47,973 bases of DNA from Nonomuraea sp. SBT364 (GCF_001083785.1 NZ_LAVL01000060.1:1-47973); one strand, 5' to 3'; positions 31,936 to 40,829 are shown, counted from the stretch's first letter. Notes: generated by a model from the sequence alone, not told the origin. Numbers and translations are program-made.

Positions 31936-34827
31936 TTAGCGGGAGAGCCGCAGCACGCCCCAGTGGCTGGTGTCCAGGTAGCTCCGGCCGGTGGCGTCGT
32001 GCCAGGTCGCGGCGCCGGTCCTGGCGGCGCCGGTGGCGTCGTTGACCTGCACGTCGAAGCCCAGCAGCGTGCCCTTGCGCAGCGGCACCGTGGGCAGCTT
32101 GATCGCGGCCTCCACGACGTAGCCGCCGGGCACGGCCCGGGCCGCGCCGGTCAGGTTGTCCTTGACGGCGAAGGCGTCGAACGTGCCGCCGACCGTCCGC
32201 GTGCCGGTGAAGCTGATCCGGTACTGGCCGTCGTCATCGTCGTAGCCCTTGGTCTTGTTGTTGCCGGGGTCGACGAAGATCTCGACGGAGTCCTGCTCCC
32301 ACGGGTTCGGCGACTCCTCGCTCAGCTGGGCGTCGCTCACCTCGGCGAGCACGTACAGGGTGTCGCCGCGCCACAGCGAGCGGACCGTGGCGCTCGCGCC
32401 GGAGGCGCCCTCGATCCGGGTGCCGGTGCGCACGCGCGGCGCCCGCGCCCAGGCGGCGTCCACGACGCCGTCGAGCACGGGCTCGCCGCGGGCGGCGGTG
32501 GTGTGCTCGACCGCTGGGGTGAACGTCAGCCGGCCCGCCCACCTGGCCTCCCCCACCGCGACCTCGATGTCGCTCGCGCGCGAGGGCAGCAGCGCCTCGA
32601 CGCGGTAGCCGTCGCGGGTGCGCCGGACGGCCGCGCGGAAGCCGTCGCCGGGCCGGCCGTCCCGCCACACGGTGTACGGGGTGCCGCCGAGCGTGAACGT
32701 CACCCGGTCGGCCCGGTCGCGGGTGGCGTCCTCGACCTCGGCCAACACGTACAGGCCGCGTTCCGACGAGCGGGCCTGCCAGCCGGCGGAGACGTCGCCG
32801 ACGCGGGCGACGGGCGTGTCGGGCAGCAGGTCCCAGGCGAGCTCCCGTTCACCGTCGACCCTGGGCGAGGCGGCGGGCGCCTCCAGGCTCCGGACCAGGG
32901 CGGGCAGCTTCGACGGGTCGGCGATCCCCCAGTAGGCGGGCTTGGCCTGGAGGTCGTCGTCGAAGGGCAGCGGCGCGTTGAGCCGCGTGATGGGGAAGGA
33001 GCGCAACCAGCTCACGTCGTCGGACTTGCCCCAGATCGTCACCGAGCTGAGCCGGTCCGCCTGCCGCCGGAAGACGTCGAACAGCTCCTTGTAGCGGTGC
33101 CCCTGCGCGGCCAGCAGTTCCGGCGGGATCGTGTCGTAGGAGGAGACGAAGTCGGTGTAGACGCTCACGTCGAGCTCGGTGACATGCTGGTCGACGCCGA
33201 GGGCGGCGAAGCGCTCGACGGTGTCCTCGACCCAGGAGGCGGGCGGCTGCTCGACGTTGAGGTGCAGTTGGTGGCCGACTCCGTCGATCGGCACCCCCTC
33301 GGCGCGCAGCCGCTCGACCAGGTCGTACAGGGCTTCGCGCTTGCGGGGGAATTCGGTGTTGTAGTCGTTGATGAACAGTTCGGCGTCCGGGTCGGTCTCG
33401 CGGGCGACGCGGAAGGCCGTCCTGATGAAGTCCAGCCCGGCGATCTCGAACCACGGCGAGCGGCGCATCCCGTCCGGCTGGTTCTCGTCGATGACCTCGT
33501 TGACGACGTCCCAGGCGGCGATCCTGCCCTTGTAGCGGCCGACGACGGTGCGCACGTGGGTCTCCAGGCGGGCCAGCAGCGTCTGCTTGTCGGCGCCCTC
33601 GAACACCCAGGCGGGCGTCTGGCTGTGCCAGGCCAGCGTGTGACCGCGGACCGTCATGCCGTGCTCGGCCGCGAAGCCGACCAGGGCGTCGGCCTGCGCG
33701 AAGGCGAACTGCCCCTCGGCGGGCTGGACGGCGTCCCACTTGAGGTCGTTGCCGGGGGTGACGCCGTCGAAGTGCCTGGCCAGGAGCTTGGCGTGCTCGC
33801 CGAACGTCTCGGCGGGGGTGAAGGCGGTGCCCATGGTGAAGGGGACCACGTCCTTCAGCGCGGGGATGCCGGTCTCGATCGGCTTGGGCTCGACGTAGGC
33901 CAGCGTGAAGTCGTCGAGGTCGAAGGGCTCGGTGCCGGTCTCGGACTCGACGTACACGCTGAGGAAGTCGGCGTCGTGCGCGAGCGTGTAGGAGCCCTGG
34001 AGGCGCACCCACTCGCCCGCCTCGGCGGGGGCGACGACCCGCTCGTAGCTGATGGCGTCGCCGGCGCGCCGCTCGATCGACAGGCCGAGCTTGCCGGTGC
34101 CGCGCACCCAGACGGACAGGGCGTACTTGTCGCCCTTGGCCATCCGGCCGAGCACGTTGAGCGCGGGGCCGTCCCAGGAGGCGGACCTGCCGGTCACGGC
34201 CAGGCCGTGGGCGCCCGCGTGGGCGGACCCGGCGGTGGCGGTCAGCGTGGCGGCGCCGCGTGCGGCCCAGTCCTGGGCGGTGCCGTCCTCGAAGTCCGTG
34301 CTGATGGGCGTGCGCGCCGGGTCCGTCAGGGCGGTGAGTGCGATGTCGTCGAGGTAGAAGGCGGCGCTCTCGTCGGCGCTCTCGGCGTAGAGCTGCACGT
34401 CCGTGGAGGAGGGGGCGAGGGTGTAGGTGCCCGACAGCCGCGTCCAGCCGGTGTCGGTGACGGTGGCGGAGGCCACCCGCTCGTACGTGGCCTCGCCGCC
34501 CGCGGGAGTGCGCTGGACGGTGAGCGCCACGGTGGCGGGCCCGCCGCTCACCAGCCGGGCGTAGGCGGTCACCGTGTACTGGACGCCGGGCTCGAACGGG
34601 CCTGGCAGCGAGGCGCCGTGCCAGTTCGCCGTCCGGCCGGCGACGTGCAGCGCGGCGGCGCCCGTGTGCGCGGCGGCGGCGGTCGCGGTGACGGTGACGC
34701 CGTCGCCGCGCGGCTGCCAGCCCTGGGCGGTGCCGTCCTCGAAGCCGTAGGCGGCGTCCGCCGCGAGGGCGGGGACCGGTGTCAGGGCGACGAGCAGGCA
34801 TAAGAGTGCGGCGATGACGCTGCGCAT
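31936..34827 (-). CDS. Secreted GH10 endo-beta-1,4-xylanase with four carbohydrate-binding modules
   Basis: A 963-residue exported xylan-degrading enzyme. The signal peptide spans about 1-22 (ALLCLLVALTPVPALA). Two CBM4_9/CBM22-type modules follow (24-165 and 175-312; both begin FEDGTAQ-x-W). The GH10 barrel covers about 318-642, with acid/base Glu444 in VVNEVID and nucleophile Glu551 in HVTELDVS. Two CBM9-like modules come next: a degenerate one at about 655-770, then a complete one to the end with DSVEIFVDPGNNKT. This order resembles large thermophile XynA enzymes. ATG 34827 has GAGGAG just upstream. It stands alone; a dyad at 34854 may bind a xylan-responsive LacI-type repressor. Confidence 0.92.
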   Translation of the reverse strand: MRSVIAALLCLLVALTPVPALAADAAYGFEDGTAQGWQPRGDGVTVTATAAAAHTGAAALHVAGRTANWHGASLPGPFEPGVQYTVTAYARLVSGGPATVALTVQRTPAGGEATYERVASATVTDTGWTRLSGTYTLAPSSTDVQLYAESADESAAFYLDDIALTALTDPARTPISTDFEDGTAQDWAARGAATLTATAGSAHAGAHGLAVTGRSASWDGPALNVLGRMAKGDKYALSVWVRGTGKLGLSIERRAGDAISYERVVAPAEAGEWVRLQGSYTLAHDADFLSVYVESETGTEPFDLDDFTLAYVEPKPIETGIPALKDVVPFTMGTAFTPAETFGEHAKLLARHFDGVTPGNDLKWDAVQPAEGQFAFAQADALVGFAAEHGMTVRGHTLAWHSQTPAWVFEGADKQTLLARLETHVRTVVGRYKGRIAAWDVVNEVIDENQPDGMRRSPWFEIAGLDFIRTAFRVARETDPDAELFINDYNTEFPRKREALYDLVERLRAEGVPIDGVGHQLHLNVEQPPASWVEDTVERFAALGVDQHVTELDVSVYTDFVSSYDTIPPELLAAQGHRYKELFDVFRRQADRLSSVTIWGKSDDVSWLRSFPITRLNAPLPFDDDLQAKPAYWGIADPSKLPALVRSLEAPAASPRVDGERELAWDLLPDTPVARVGDVSAGWQARSSERGLYVLAEVEDATRDRADRVTFTLGGTPYTVWRDGRPGDGFRAAVRRTRDGYRVEALLPSRASDIEVAVGEARWAGRLTFTPAVEHTTAARGEPVLDGVVDAAWARAPRVRTGTRIEGASGASATVRSLWRGDTLYVLAEVSDAQLSEESPNPWEQDSVEIFVDPGNNKTKGYDDDDGQYRISFTGTRTVGGTFDAFAVKDNLTGAARAVPGGYVVEAAIKLPTVPLRKGTLLGFDVQVNDATGAARTGAATWHDATGRSYLDTSHWGVLRLSR

Positions 34828-34853
34828 GGGGGCTCCTCGATCCCGTCCCCCGA

Positions 34854-34875
34854 CGAAAGTTTCGGCATTGTGCCG
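34854..34875. promoter_or_regulatory. Overlapping dyads before the xylanase gene
   Basis: CGAAAGTTTCG (34854-34864) is a perfect palindrome about one centre base, and CGGCATTGTGCCG (34863-34875) is a second dyad overlapping it. The first resembles the GAAA-N-TTTC boxes known ahead of actinomycete xylanase genes. The second could hold a hairpin or a second operator. Confidence 0.5.
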
Positions 34876-34914
34876 ATAGTGTCACCGGGACTATAGAGGG
34901 ACCCGGGCGGCGGT

Positions 34915-35319
34915 TCAACCCTTGCGATCTTCGCCCAGGTTCATGCGGAGCCGCAGCCGCGAGCGCCCCTGCGGATGGTCGAGGGTGACGCCGTCGCACA
35001 GCCGCTGGATCAGCCACAGACCGATGCCGCGCGAGCGCGTCGGGATCCCGGACCGGGCGGCGGACAGGTGCCGCGGCGCCAGCACGCCGGCCGTGTCGAC
35101 GATCTCGACGATGATGCCGGAGCCTTCGCGGGCGGCGGTCACCACACCCGCGCCGCCGCCGTGGTCGAGCACGTTGGTGACGGCCTCGTTCACCGCCAGG
35201 ACCAGGTCGTTGAGCCGGTCGCCGTCGAGCCCGGCCCGCCGGGCGTAGCCTCGGACGCGCTCGCGGATCCCGCCCAGGTCGTAGCTGATGGCGCAGTGCA
35301 GGCGCGACCCCACGCTCAT
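34915..35319 (-). CDS. RsbW-like anti-sigma factor ATPase
   Basis: A 134-residue GHKL ATPase of the serine-protein-kinase/anti-sigma type. The N box is LNDLVLAVNEAVTNVLDHGGG (Glu and Asn present), G1 is VEIVDTAGVL, and a lid with SRGIGLWLIQRLCDGV follows. Such proteins hold a sigma factor or phosphorylate a STAS antagonist. No sigma or STAS gene adjoins, but two PP2C phosphatases in the window are possible opponents. ATG 35319 has GGGGGAGAG 2-6 nt upstream. It starts 53 bp after the IclR stop on the same strand and may be read from the same transcript. Confidence 0.85.
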   Translation of the reverse strand: MSVGSRLHCAISYDLGGIRERVRGYARRAGLDGDRLNDLVLAVNEAVTNVLDHGGGAGVVTAAREGSGIIVEIVDTAGVLAPRHLSAARSGIPTRSRGIGLWLIQRLCDGVTLDHPQGRSRLRLRMNLGEDRKG

Positions 35320-35372
35320 GGCTCTCCCCCATCGACAACGGGCGGTGTTCTGCGCCAGATCGTAGACCCTGC

Positions 35373-36905
35373 TCACCCGGCCGCTCCCCCTCGGCCTTGC
35401 GCGTGCGCCAGGTCCGCCTCCATCCTGGCGGCGGTCTCGGTGAGAGCGGGCAGCAGGTCGCGTACCAGGTCGGCGGGGGTGGCGCGGCTGGCGTGGGTGG
35501 CGACGTTGACCGCCGCGACGACCCGGCCGTCCCGGCCGCGCACCGGCACCGCGATCGACCTCACCCCCTCCTCCAGCTCCTGGTCGACGAGGGCGTAGCC
35601 GTCCTTGGCCGCCCGGCGCACGGCCTCCGCCAGTTCCTCCGGGGAGCCGACGGTGTGCCGGGTCAGCGGCCTCGGCGCGATCCCGGCCAGCCGCTCCTCC
35701 GGCAACCCGGCCAGCAGCACCCGGCCCATCGAGGTCGCGTACGCCGGGAAGCGGGTGCCGACGGTGATGTCCACGCTCATGATGCTCACCGTGGGCACCC
35801 GCGCCACGTACAGGACGTCGTCGCCCGACAGCACCGCGACGGACGCCGACTGGCGCACGCGCGCCACCAGGTCGGCCAGGTGCGGCTGGACGATCTCGCC
35901 GAACGTGCGCCCGGACAGCTGCGCGTACCCCAGCTCCAGCACCTTCGGCAGCGGCGCGAACCGGCCCTCGCGCTCGGCGGCGTAGCCGAGGCGTTGCAGC
36001 GTCAGCAGCGCCCGGCGGGCGGTGGCGCGGGGCAGCCCGGTGATCCTGGCGACGGCGGCCAGGCTCAGCCCGCCGGGCCCCGACCCGAACGCCGCCAGCA
36101 CGGCCAGCCCGCGCGCCAGCGACTGCAGGTAGCCCGCGCCCAGCTCGCCCTTGACCGCCCGCGTCGGATCGGCCCCGCCCACCGGCGGGCCGGCCGCCAG
36201 CGACCCACCCGGCAGCGGCCGCCCCGGCGCCGTGTCGATCGGCGCGCGCATCGGCGCCTCCGACCGCGCCTCCATCCGCGCCTCCATCCGCGCCACGGTC
36301 GCCCGCATGCTCGGCAGGGCGTGTTCGGCCAGCCCGGCGGCGGTGTGCCTGCTGGTGTGGCTGACCACGCTGAGCGCGCACGCCACCGCGCCGTCCGGGC
36401 CGCGCACGGGCATCGCGACCGCGATCAGCCCCGGCTCGATGAGCTGGTCGTCCACCGTGTACGGCGCGGCCGGGTCGAGGAAGACCAGCCCGGCGGCGCA
36501 GCGGCCGGCGGGCAGCAGGTCGCCGACGCGGAAGGCGACCGACATCGTGCGCCGCCGGGTGTACTGCCCGACGAAGCGCACCCCGTCGCCGTCCGGCACC
36601 GACAGCGACACCGACTCCTCCAGCTCACCGGCCAGCCGTTCGGCGTGCGGGCCGAGCGCGGCCGGCAGCCCGCTCGCGGTCAGGTACGCCTCACCCAGCT
36701 CCATCAGCGGCGGGGCGAGCAGCACGTCACGCTCCTCCATCCGCACGTAGCCGAGGCGGGCCAGCGTGGACAGCACGCGGTCGACCGTGGAGCGGGCCAG
36801 GCCGGTGGCGCGCACCAGGTCCGTGGCGCGCAGCCGGCGCCCCGGCTCGGCGGCCAGCGCGCGCAGCACGGCGAGCCCGCGTTCCAGGGTTCCAGCCGGT
36901 TCCAT
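35373..36905 (-). CDS. Tandem double IclR-family regulator (PcaR/PcaU-like)
   Basis: A 510-residue protein with two IclR units in one chain. Unit 1 has HTH at 5-60 (TLERGLAVLRALAAE ... GLARSTVDRVLSTLARLGYV) and a ligand domain to about 210. A Pro/Ala/Met-Glu-Ala-Arg linker spans 206-250. Unit 2 has HTH at 259-320 (YLQSLARGLAVLAAFGSGPGG, typical of PcaR/PobR) and a fuller ligand domain with FPAYATSMGRVLLAGLPEERL and LVDQELEEGVRSIAVPVR. ATG 36905 has GAGGAG 6 nt upstream. It is divergent from the pca operon with a 16-bp palindrome between, so it very likely controls that operon in response to protocatechuate or beta-ketoadipate. Its own ligand is inferred. Confidence 0.9.
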   Translation of the reverse strand: MEPAGTLERGLAVLRALAAEPGRRLRATDLVRATGLARSTVDRVLSTLARLGYVRMEERDVLLAPPLMELGEAYLTASGLPAALGPHAERLAGELEESVSLSVPDGDGVRFVGQYTRRRTMSVAFRVGDLLPAGRCAAGLVFLDPAAPYTVDDQLIEPGLIAVAMPVRGPDGAVACALSVVSHTSRHTAAGLAEHALPSMRATVARMEARMEARSEAPMRAPIDTAPGRPLPGGSLAAGPPVGGADPTRAVKGELGAGYLQSLARGLAVLAAFGSGPGGLSLAAVARITGLPRATARRALLTLQRLGYAAEREGRFAPLPKVLELGYAQLSGRTFGEIVQPHLADLVARVRQSASVAVLSGDDVLYVARVPTVSIMSVDITVGTRFPAYATSMGRVLLAGLPEERLAGIAPRPLTRHTVGSPEELAEAVRRAAKDGYALVDQELEEGVRSIAVPVRGRDGRVVAAVNVATHASRATPADLVRDLLPALTETAARMEADLAHAQGRGGAAG

Positions 36906-36974
36906 CCGCTTCTCCTCGGTCGTTGGAGGCACTTTGACAGGAGCGCCCCCGGATGCGCATACTCGTCCACGATA

Positions 36975-36990
36975 GTGAACTAAAGTTCAC
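36975..36990. promoter_or_regulatory. Probable IclR operator between regulator and pca operon
   Basis: GTGAACTAAAGTTCAC: perfect 7-bp arms with a 2-bp centre, midway in the 112-bp gap between the divergent IclR and pcaI genes, 27 nt before the pcaI start. A TAGTGAAC/TTCACCTA context extends partial symmetry. Confidence 0.7.
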
Positions 36991-37017
36991 CTAGCGAACA
37001 CCCCCGAACGGAGTCCC

Positions 37018-37770
37018 GTGCGGAGAGACAAGGTGATCGCCACGGCCGGGGAGGCGCTGGCCGGCGCGCGCGACGGCGCGTCGTTCGCGGTCGGCGGCTT
37101 CGGCCTCAGCGGCATCCCCAACGTGCTGATCCAGGCCCTCTACGATTCCGGTGTGACCGGCGTCAGCGTGGTGTCGAACAACTGCGGCGTCGACGGCGGC
37201 GGCCTGGGCCTGCTGCTCGCGGCCCGGCGCATCGCCCGCGTCACCGCCTCCTACATCGGCGACAACAAGGAGTTCGCCCGCCAGTACCTGGCCGGCGAGC
37301 TGGAGGTGGAGCTGACCCCGCAGGGCAGCCTGGCCGAGCGGTTGCGCGCCGGCGGTGCCGGCATCCCCGCCTTCTACACCCCGGCCGGCGTCGGCACGCC
37401 GATCGCCGACGGCGGGCTGCCGCTGCGCCACGCCCCCGACGGGTCGGTGGCGCTCGCCTCGCCGCCCAAGGAGGTCCGCGACTTCGACGGCGTCCCGTAC
37501 GTTCTGGAACGCGCGATCACCACCGACTACGCGCTGGTGCGCGCCGCCAAGGGCGACCGCTACGGCAACCTGGTGTTCGCCAAGGCCGCGCGCAACTTCA
37601 ACCCGCTGGCCGCGATGGCCGGCCGGATCACGATCGCCGAGGTCGAGGAGCTGACCGACCTCGACCCCGACGAGGTGCACCTGCCGGGCGTCTTCGTCCA
37701 GCGGGTCGTGCCGCTCACCCGCGAGCAGGCCGCCGACAAGGCCATCGAGAGGCGGACGATCACCCCATGA
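37018..37770 (+). CDS. pcaI: 3-oxoadipate CoA-transferase, alpha subunit
   Basis: A 250-residue subunit that with PcaJ moves CoA from succinyl-CoA to beta-ketoadipate. The N terminus (KVIATAGEALAGARDGASFAVGGFGLSGIPNVLIQAL) and the segment VSNNCGVDGGGLGLLLAARRIARVTASYIGDNKEF are typical of the family A subunit, as is GKGDRYGNLVF-like AKGDRYGNLVFAKAARNFNP. GTG 37018 has GGAG 4 nt before it. It is the first gene of the pca operon, and its stop overlaps pcaJ (ATGA). Confidence 0.93.
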   Translation: MRRDKVIATAGEALAGARDGASFAVGGFGLSGIPNVLIQALYDSGVTGVSVVSNNCGVDGGGLGLLLAARRIARVTASYIGDNKEFARQYLAGELEVELTPQGSLAERLRAGGAGIPAFYTPAGVGTPIADGGLPLRHAPDGSVALASPPKEVRDFDGVPYVLERAITTDYALVRAAKGDRYGNLVFAKAARNFNPLAAMAGRITIAEVEELTDLDPDEVHLPGVFVQRVVPLTREQAADKAIERRTITP

Positions 37771-38396
37771 GCTGGAGCCGCGACGAGATGGTCGCCCGGG
37801 CGGCGGCCGAGCTGCGCGACGGCGACTACGTCAACCTCGGCATCGGGCTGCCCACCCGCATCCCCTCGTTCCTGCCGCCCGACGTGGACGTGGTCCTGCA
37901 TTCGGAGAACGGCGTCCTCGGCGTCGGCCCCTATCCGGCCGCCGACGCCGTCGACCCCGACCTGATCAACGCGGGCAAGGAGACGGTGACCGTGCTGCCC
38001 GGCGCGTCGTTCTTCGACTCCGCGCTGTCGTTCGGCATGATCCGCGGCGGCCACATCGACGTGGCGGTGCTCGGCGCCATGCAGGTGTCGGCCCGCGGCG
38101 ACCTGGCCAACTGGATGGTGCCCGGCAAGCTCGTCAAGGGCATGGGCGGGGCGATGGACCTGGTGCACGGCGCCCGCAAGGTCATCGTCATCATGGACCA
38201 CACGGCCAAGGACGGCTCGCCGAAGATCGTCGCCGAGTGCTCGCTGCCGCTCACCGGCAGCCGCTGCGTGCACCGGATCATCACCGACCTGGGCGTCCTC
38301 GACGTGACCGCGGACGGGCTGGCGCTGGTGGAGACCGCGCCCGGCGTGAGCGTGGCCGGCCTGCTGGAACGTACGGACGCGGAGGTGCGCGTATGA
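37767..38396 (+). CDS. pcaJ: 3-oxoadipate CoA-transferase, beta subunit
   Basis: A 209-residue catalytic subunit. The SENG motif (VVLHSENGVLGVGPYP) supplies the Glu that carries CoA as a thioester. YVNLGIGLPTRIP and GGAMDLVHGARKVIVIMDHTAKDGSPKIV are family hallmarks. ATG overlaps the pcaI stop by ATGA, and its own stop overlaps pcaF, so subunit ratios are set by coupled translation. Confidence 0.94.
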   Translation: MSWSRDEMVARAAAELRDGDYVNLGIGLPTRIPSFLPPDVDVVLHSENGVLGVGPYPAADAVDPDLINAGKETVTVLPGASFFDSALSFGMIRGGHIDVAVLGAMQVSARGDLANWMVPGKLVKGMGGAMDLVHGARKVIVIMDHTAKDGSPKIVAECSLPLTGSRCVHRIITDLGVLDVTADGLALVETAPGVSVAGLLERTDAEVRV

Positions 38397-39538
38397 GGAC
38401 CGTCTACGTCGTGGACGCCGTCCGCACGCCGTTCGGGCGCTACGGCGGCGCGCTGGCCGGGGTGCGCCCCGACGACCTGGCCGCGCACGCCGTCAGGGCG
38501 CTGGCCGAACGGACCGGGCAGGACAGCGCCGACGAGGTGGTGCTCGGCAACGCCAACGGCGCCGGCGAGGAGAACCGCAACGTCGCCCGGATGGCCGCGC
38601 TGCTGGCCGGGCTGCCGGTGACCACGCCCGGCGTGACGGTGAACCGGCTGTGCGGCTCCGGCATGGAGGCGATCGTCCAGGCGTACCGGATGATCGCACT
38701 CGGCGACGCGTCCGCGGTGATCGCGGGCGGCGTCGAGTCGATGACCCGCGCCCCGTGGGTGCTGCCCAAGCCGGAACGGGCGTTCCCGGCCGGCCCGCAG
38801 GAGCTGGTGTCGACCACGCTCGGCTGGCGGCTGGTCAACCCGGCCATGCCCGCCGAGCACACCGCCCCGCTCGGCGAGGGCGCCGAGCTCATCGCCGCCG
38901 AGCACGGCATCGGCCGCGCCGAGCAGGACGCGTTCGCGCTGGCCAGCCACCAGAAGGCGGCCAAGGCGTCGTTCGAGCGCGAGATCGTGCCCATCGCCGG
39001 GCTGGAACGCGACGAGGGCATCCGGGAGGACACCTCGCCCGAGGCGCTCGCCCGGCTCAAGCCCGCCTTCCGCGCGGGCGGCACCGTCACCGCCGGCAAC
39101 TCCTCCCCGCTCAGCGACGGCGCGGCGGCGCTGCTGCTCACCGACGAGACCGGGCTGCGCGGGCGGGAACCGCTCGCCCGCATCACCGCCACCGCCGCCA
39201 GCGCGCTCGAACCCCGCTACTTCGGCCTCGGCCCCGTCGAAGCCACCCGCCGGGCGCTGGCCAAGGCCGGCAAGGACGCCGCCGAGCTGGCCACCGCCGA
39301 GCTGAACGAGGCGTTCGCCGCCCAGGCGCTCGGCTGCCTGGCGCTCCTGCCGGACCTCGACCCGGACATCGTCAACCCGTCCGGCGGCGCCATCGCCCTC
39401 GGTCACCCCCTCGGCGCCTCCGGCGCCCGCGTCACCGGCGCCGTCGCCCACCGGCTGGCCGCCGCCGGGTCCGGCACCGGCCTGGCCACCCTCTGCATCG
39501 GCGTCGGCCAGGGCCTGGCCGTCGTCCTCGAAAGGTGA
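38393..39538 (+). CDS. pcaF: Beta-ketoadipyl-CoA thiolase
   Basis: A 381-residue thiolase that cleaves beta-ketoadipyl-CoA to succinyl-CoA and acetyl-CoA. The acyl-enzyme Cys is in VNRLCGSGMEA, the catalytic His in GGAIALGHPLGASGAR and the second Cys in TLCIGVGQG. It is slightly shorter than the usual 400 residues, the gap lying in the mid-loop region. ATG 38393 overlaps the pcaJ stop (ATGA). Confidence 0.93.
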   Translation: MRTVYVVDAVRTPFGRYGGALAGVRPDDLAAHAVRALAERTGQDSADEVVLGNANGAGEENRNVARMAALLAGLPVTTPGVTVNRLCGSGMEAIVQAYRMIALGDASAVIAGGVESMTRAPWVLPKPERAFPAGPQELVSTTLGWRLVNPAMPAEHTAPLGEGAELIAAEHGIGRAEQDAFALASHQKAAKASFEREIVPIAGLERDEGIREDTSPEALARLKPAFRAGGTVTAGNSSPLSDGAAALLLTDETGLRGREPLARITATAASALEPRYFGLGPVEATRRALAKAGKDAAELATAELNEAFAAQALGCLALLPDLDPDIVNPSGGAIALGHPLGASGARVTGAVAHRLAAAGSGTGLATLCIGVGQGLAVVLER

Positions 39539-39543
39539 GCGAC

Positions 39544-40296
39544 ATGTCCCGACCCCCCACACAGGCCGACATCGACCGCGAGCTCCGCGAGCTCCGGGAG
39601 GCCGCCGCCGGGACGGCCGGCGGGCACCCCTCCCGCGACTTCCCCCCCTACCGCAGCAGCGTGCTGCGCCACCCCAAGCAGCCGCTGATCTCCGTCAAGG
39701 ACCCGGAGGCGGCCGAGCTGACCGGGCCGGTGTTCGGCGTCACCGACATCACCGCCCACGACGCCGACCTGACCAGGCAGCACCCGGGCGAGCCGCTCGG
39801 CGAACGCATCACCGTCGAGGGCCGGGTACTCGACCGCGACGACCGGCCCGTGCGCGGCCAGCTCGTCGAGGTGTGGCAGGCCAACGCCTCCGGCCGCTAC
39901 CCGCACCAGCGCGACGACCACCCCGCGCCGCTCGACCCCAACTTCACCGGCGTCGGCCGCTGCCTGACCGACGACGAGGGCCGCTACAGGTTCACCACGA
40001 TCAAGCCCGGCGCCTACCCGTGGCGCAACCACGTCAACGCCTGGCGGCCGGCGCACATCCACTTCTCGCTGTTCGGCGCCGCGTTCACGCAGCGGCTGGT
40101 CACGCAGATGTACTTCCCCGGCGACCCGCTGTTCCCGTACGACCCGATCCTGAACTCGGTGACCGACGAACGCGCCCGGCAGCGGCTCGTCGCGGCCTAC
40201 GCGCACGAGCTGTCCCAGCCGGAGTGGTCACTCGGCTACCGGTGGGACATCGTGCTCGACGGGCCCGCCGCCACCTGGACGGAGGAAGGCCGATGA
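39544..40296 (+). CDS. pcaH: Protocatechuate 3,4-dioxygenase, beta subunit
   Basis: A 250-residue intradiol dioxygenase subunit that carries the ferric iron. The likely ligands are Tyr in SGRYPHQRDDH, Tyr in KPGAYPWRNHVNAWRP and two His in PAHIHFSLFG. PNFTGVGRCLTDDEGRYRFTT is the core strand region. It opens protocatechuate to 3-carboxymuconate with PcaG. ATG 39544 begins 5 nt after the pcaF stop with AAAGG overlapping that stop. Its stop overlaps pcaG. Confidence 0.95.
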   Translation: MSRPPTQADIDRELRELREAAAGTAGGHPSRDFPPYRSSVLRHPKQPLISVKDPEAAELTGPVFGVTDITAHDADLTRQHPGEPLGERITVEGRVLDRDDRPVRGQLVEVWQANASGRYPHQRDDHPAPLDPNFTGVGRCLTDDEGRYRFTTIKPGAYPWRNHVNAWRPAHIHFSLFGAAFTQRLVTQMYFPGDPLFPYDPILNSVTDERARQRLVAAYAHELSQPEWSLGYRWDIVLDGPAATWTEEGR

Positions 40297-40829
40297 ACCC
40301 CACCCCCTCGCAGACGGTCGGCCCGTTCTACGGCTACGCGCTGCCCTTCGCCGGCGGCGGCGACCTCGCCGCCGCGTCCGATCCGGCCGCGATCACCGTC
40401 CACGGGTACGTCCACGACGGCGCCGGAGACCCGGTGCCCGACGCGCTGCTGGAGTTCTGGCAGGCCGACGCGACCGGCGGACTGCGCGGCGCGCCCGGCA
40501 CGCTGCGGCGCGACCCGGTCGACGGGACCGTCATCGGCAGGCACGGCGTCGACTTCACCGGCTTCGGCCGCGTCCCCACCGACGCCGACGGCCGCTGGAC
40601 GCTGCGCACCGTCATGCCCGGCAACGGCTACATCAGCGTGTGCGTGTTCGCCCGCGGGCTGATGCACCACCTGTTCACCAGGATCTATTTCGGGCAGGAC
40701 CCGTTCCTGGACACGCTGCCCCCGCAGCGGCGGCAGACGCTGGTGGCGGCCCGGGAGCGCGAGGGCGTCCACCGGTTCGACATCCACCTGCAGGGCGAGA
40801 AGGAGACGGTCTTCCTTGACTTCGGGTGA
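40293..40829 (+). CDS. pcaG: Protocatechuate 3,4-dioxygenase, alpha subunit
   Basis: A 178-residue partner of PcaH. It starts PTPSQTVGPFYGYALPF, as in the family, and has the intradiol beta-sandwich (VHGYVHDGAGDPVPDALLEFWQADATG ... FTGFGRVPTDADGRWTLRTVMPG) and HHLFTRIYF. The iron ligands of PcaH are not conserved here, as expected for the alpha subunit. ATG 40293 overlaps the pcaH stop (ATGA) and has GGAGGAAGG upstream. PcaB begins inside its last codons. Confidence 0.94.
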   Translation: MNPTPSQTVGPFYGYALPFAGGGDLAAASDPAAITVHGYVHDGAGDPVPDALLEFWQADATGGLRGAPGTLRRDPVDGTVIGRHGVDFTGFGRVPTDADGRWTLRTVMPGNGYISVCVFARGLMHHLFTRIYFGQDPFLDTLPPQRRQTLVAAREREGVHRFDIHLQGEKETVFLDFG

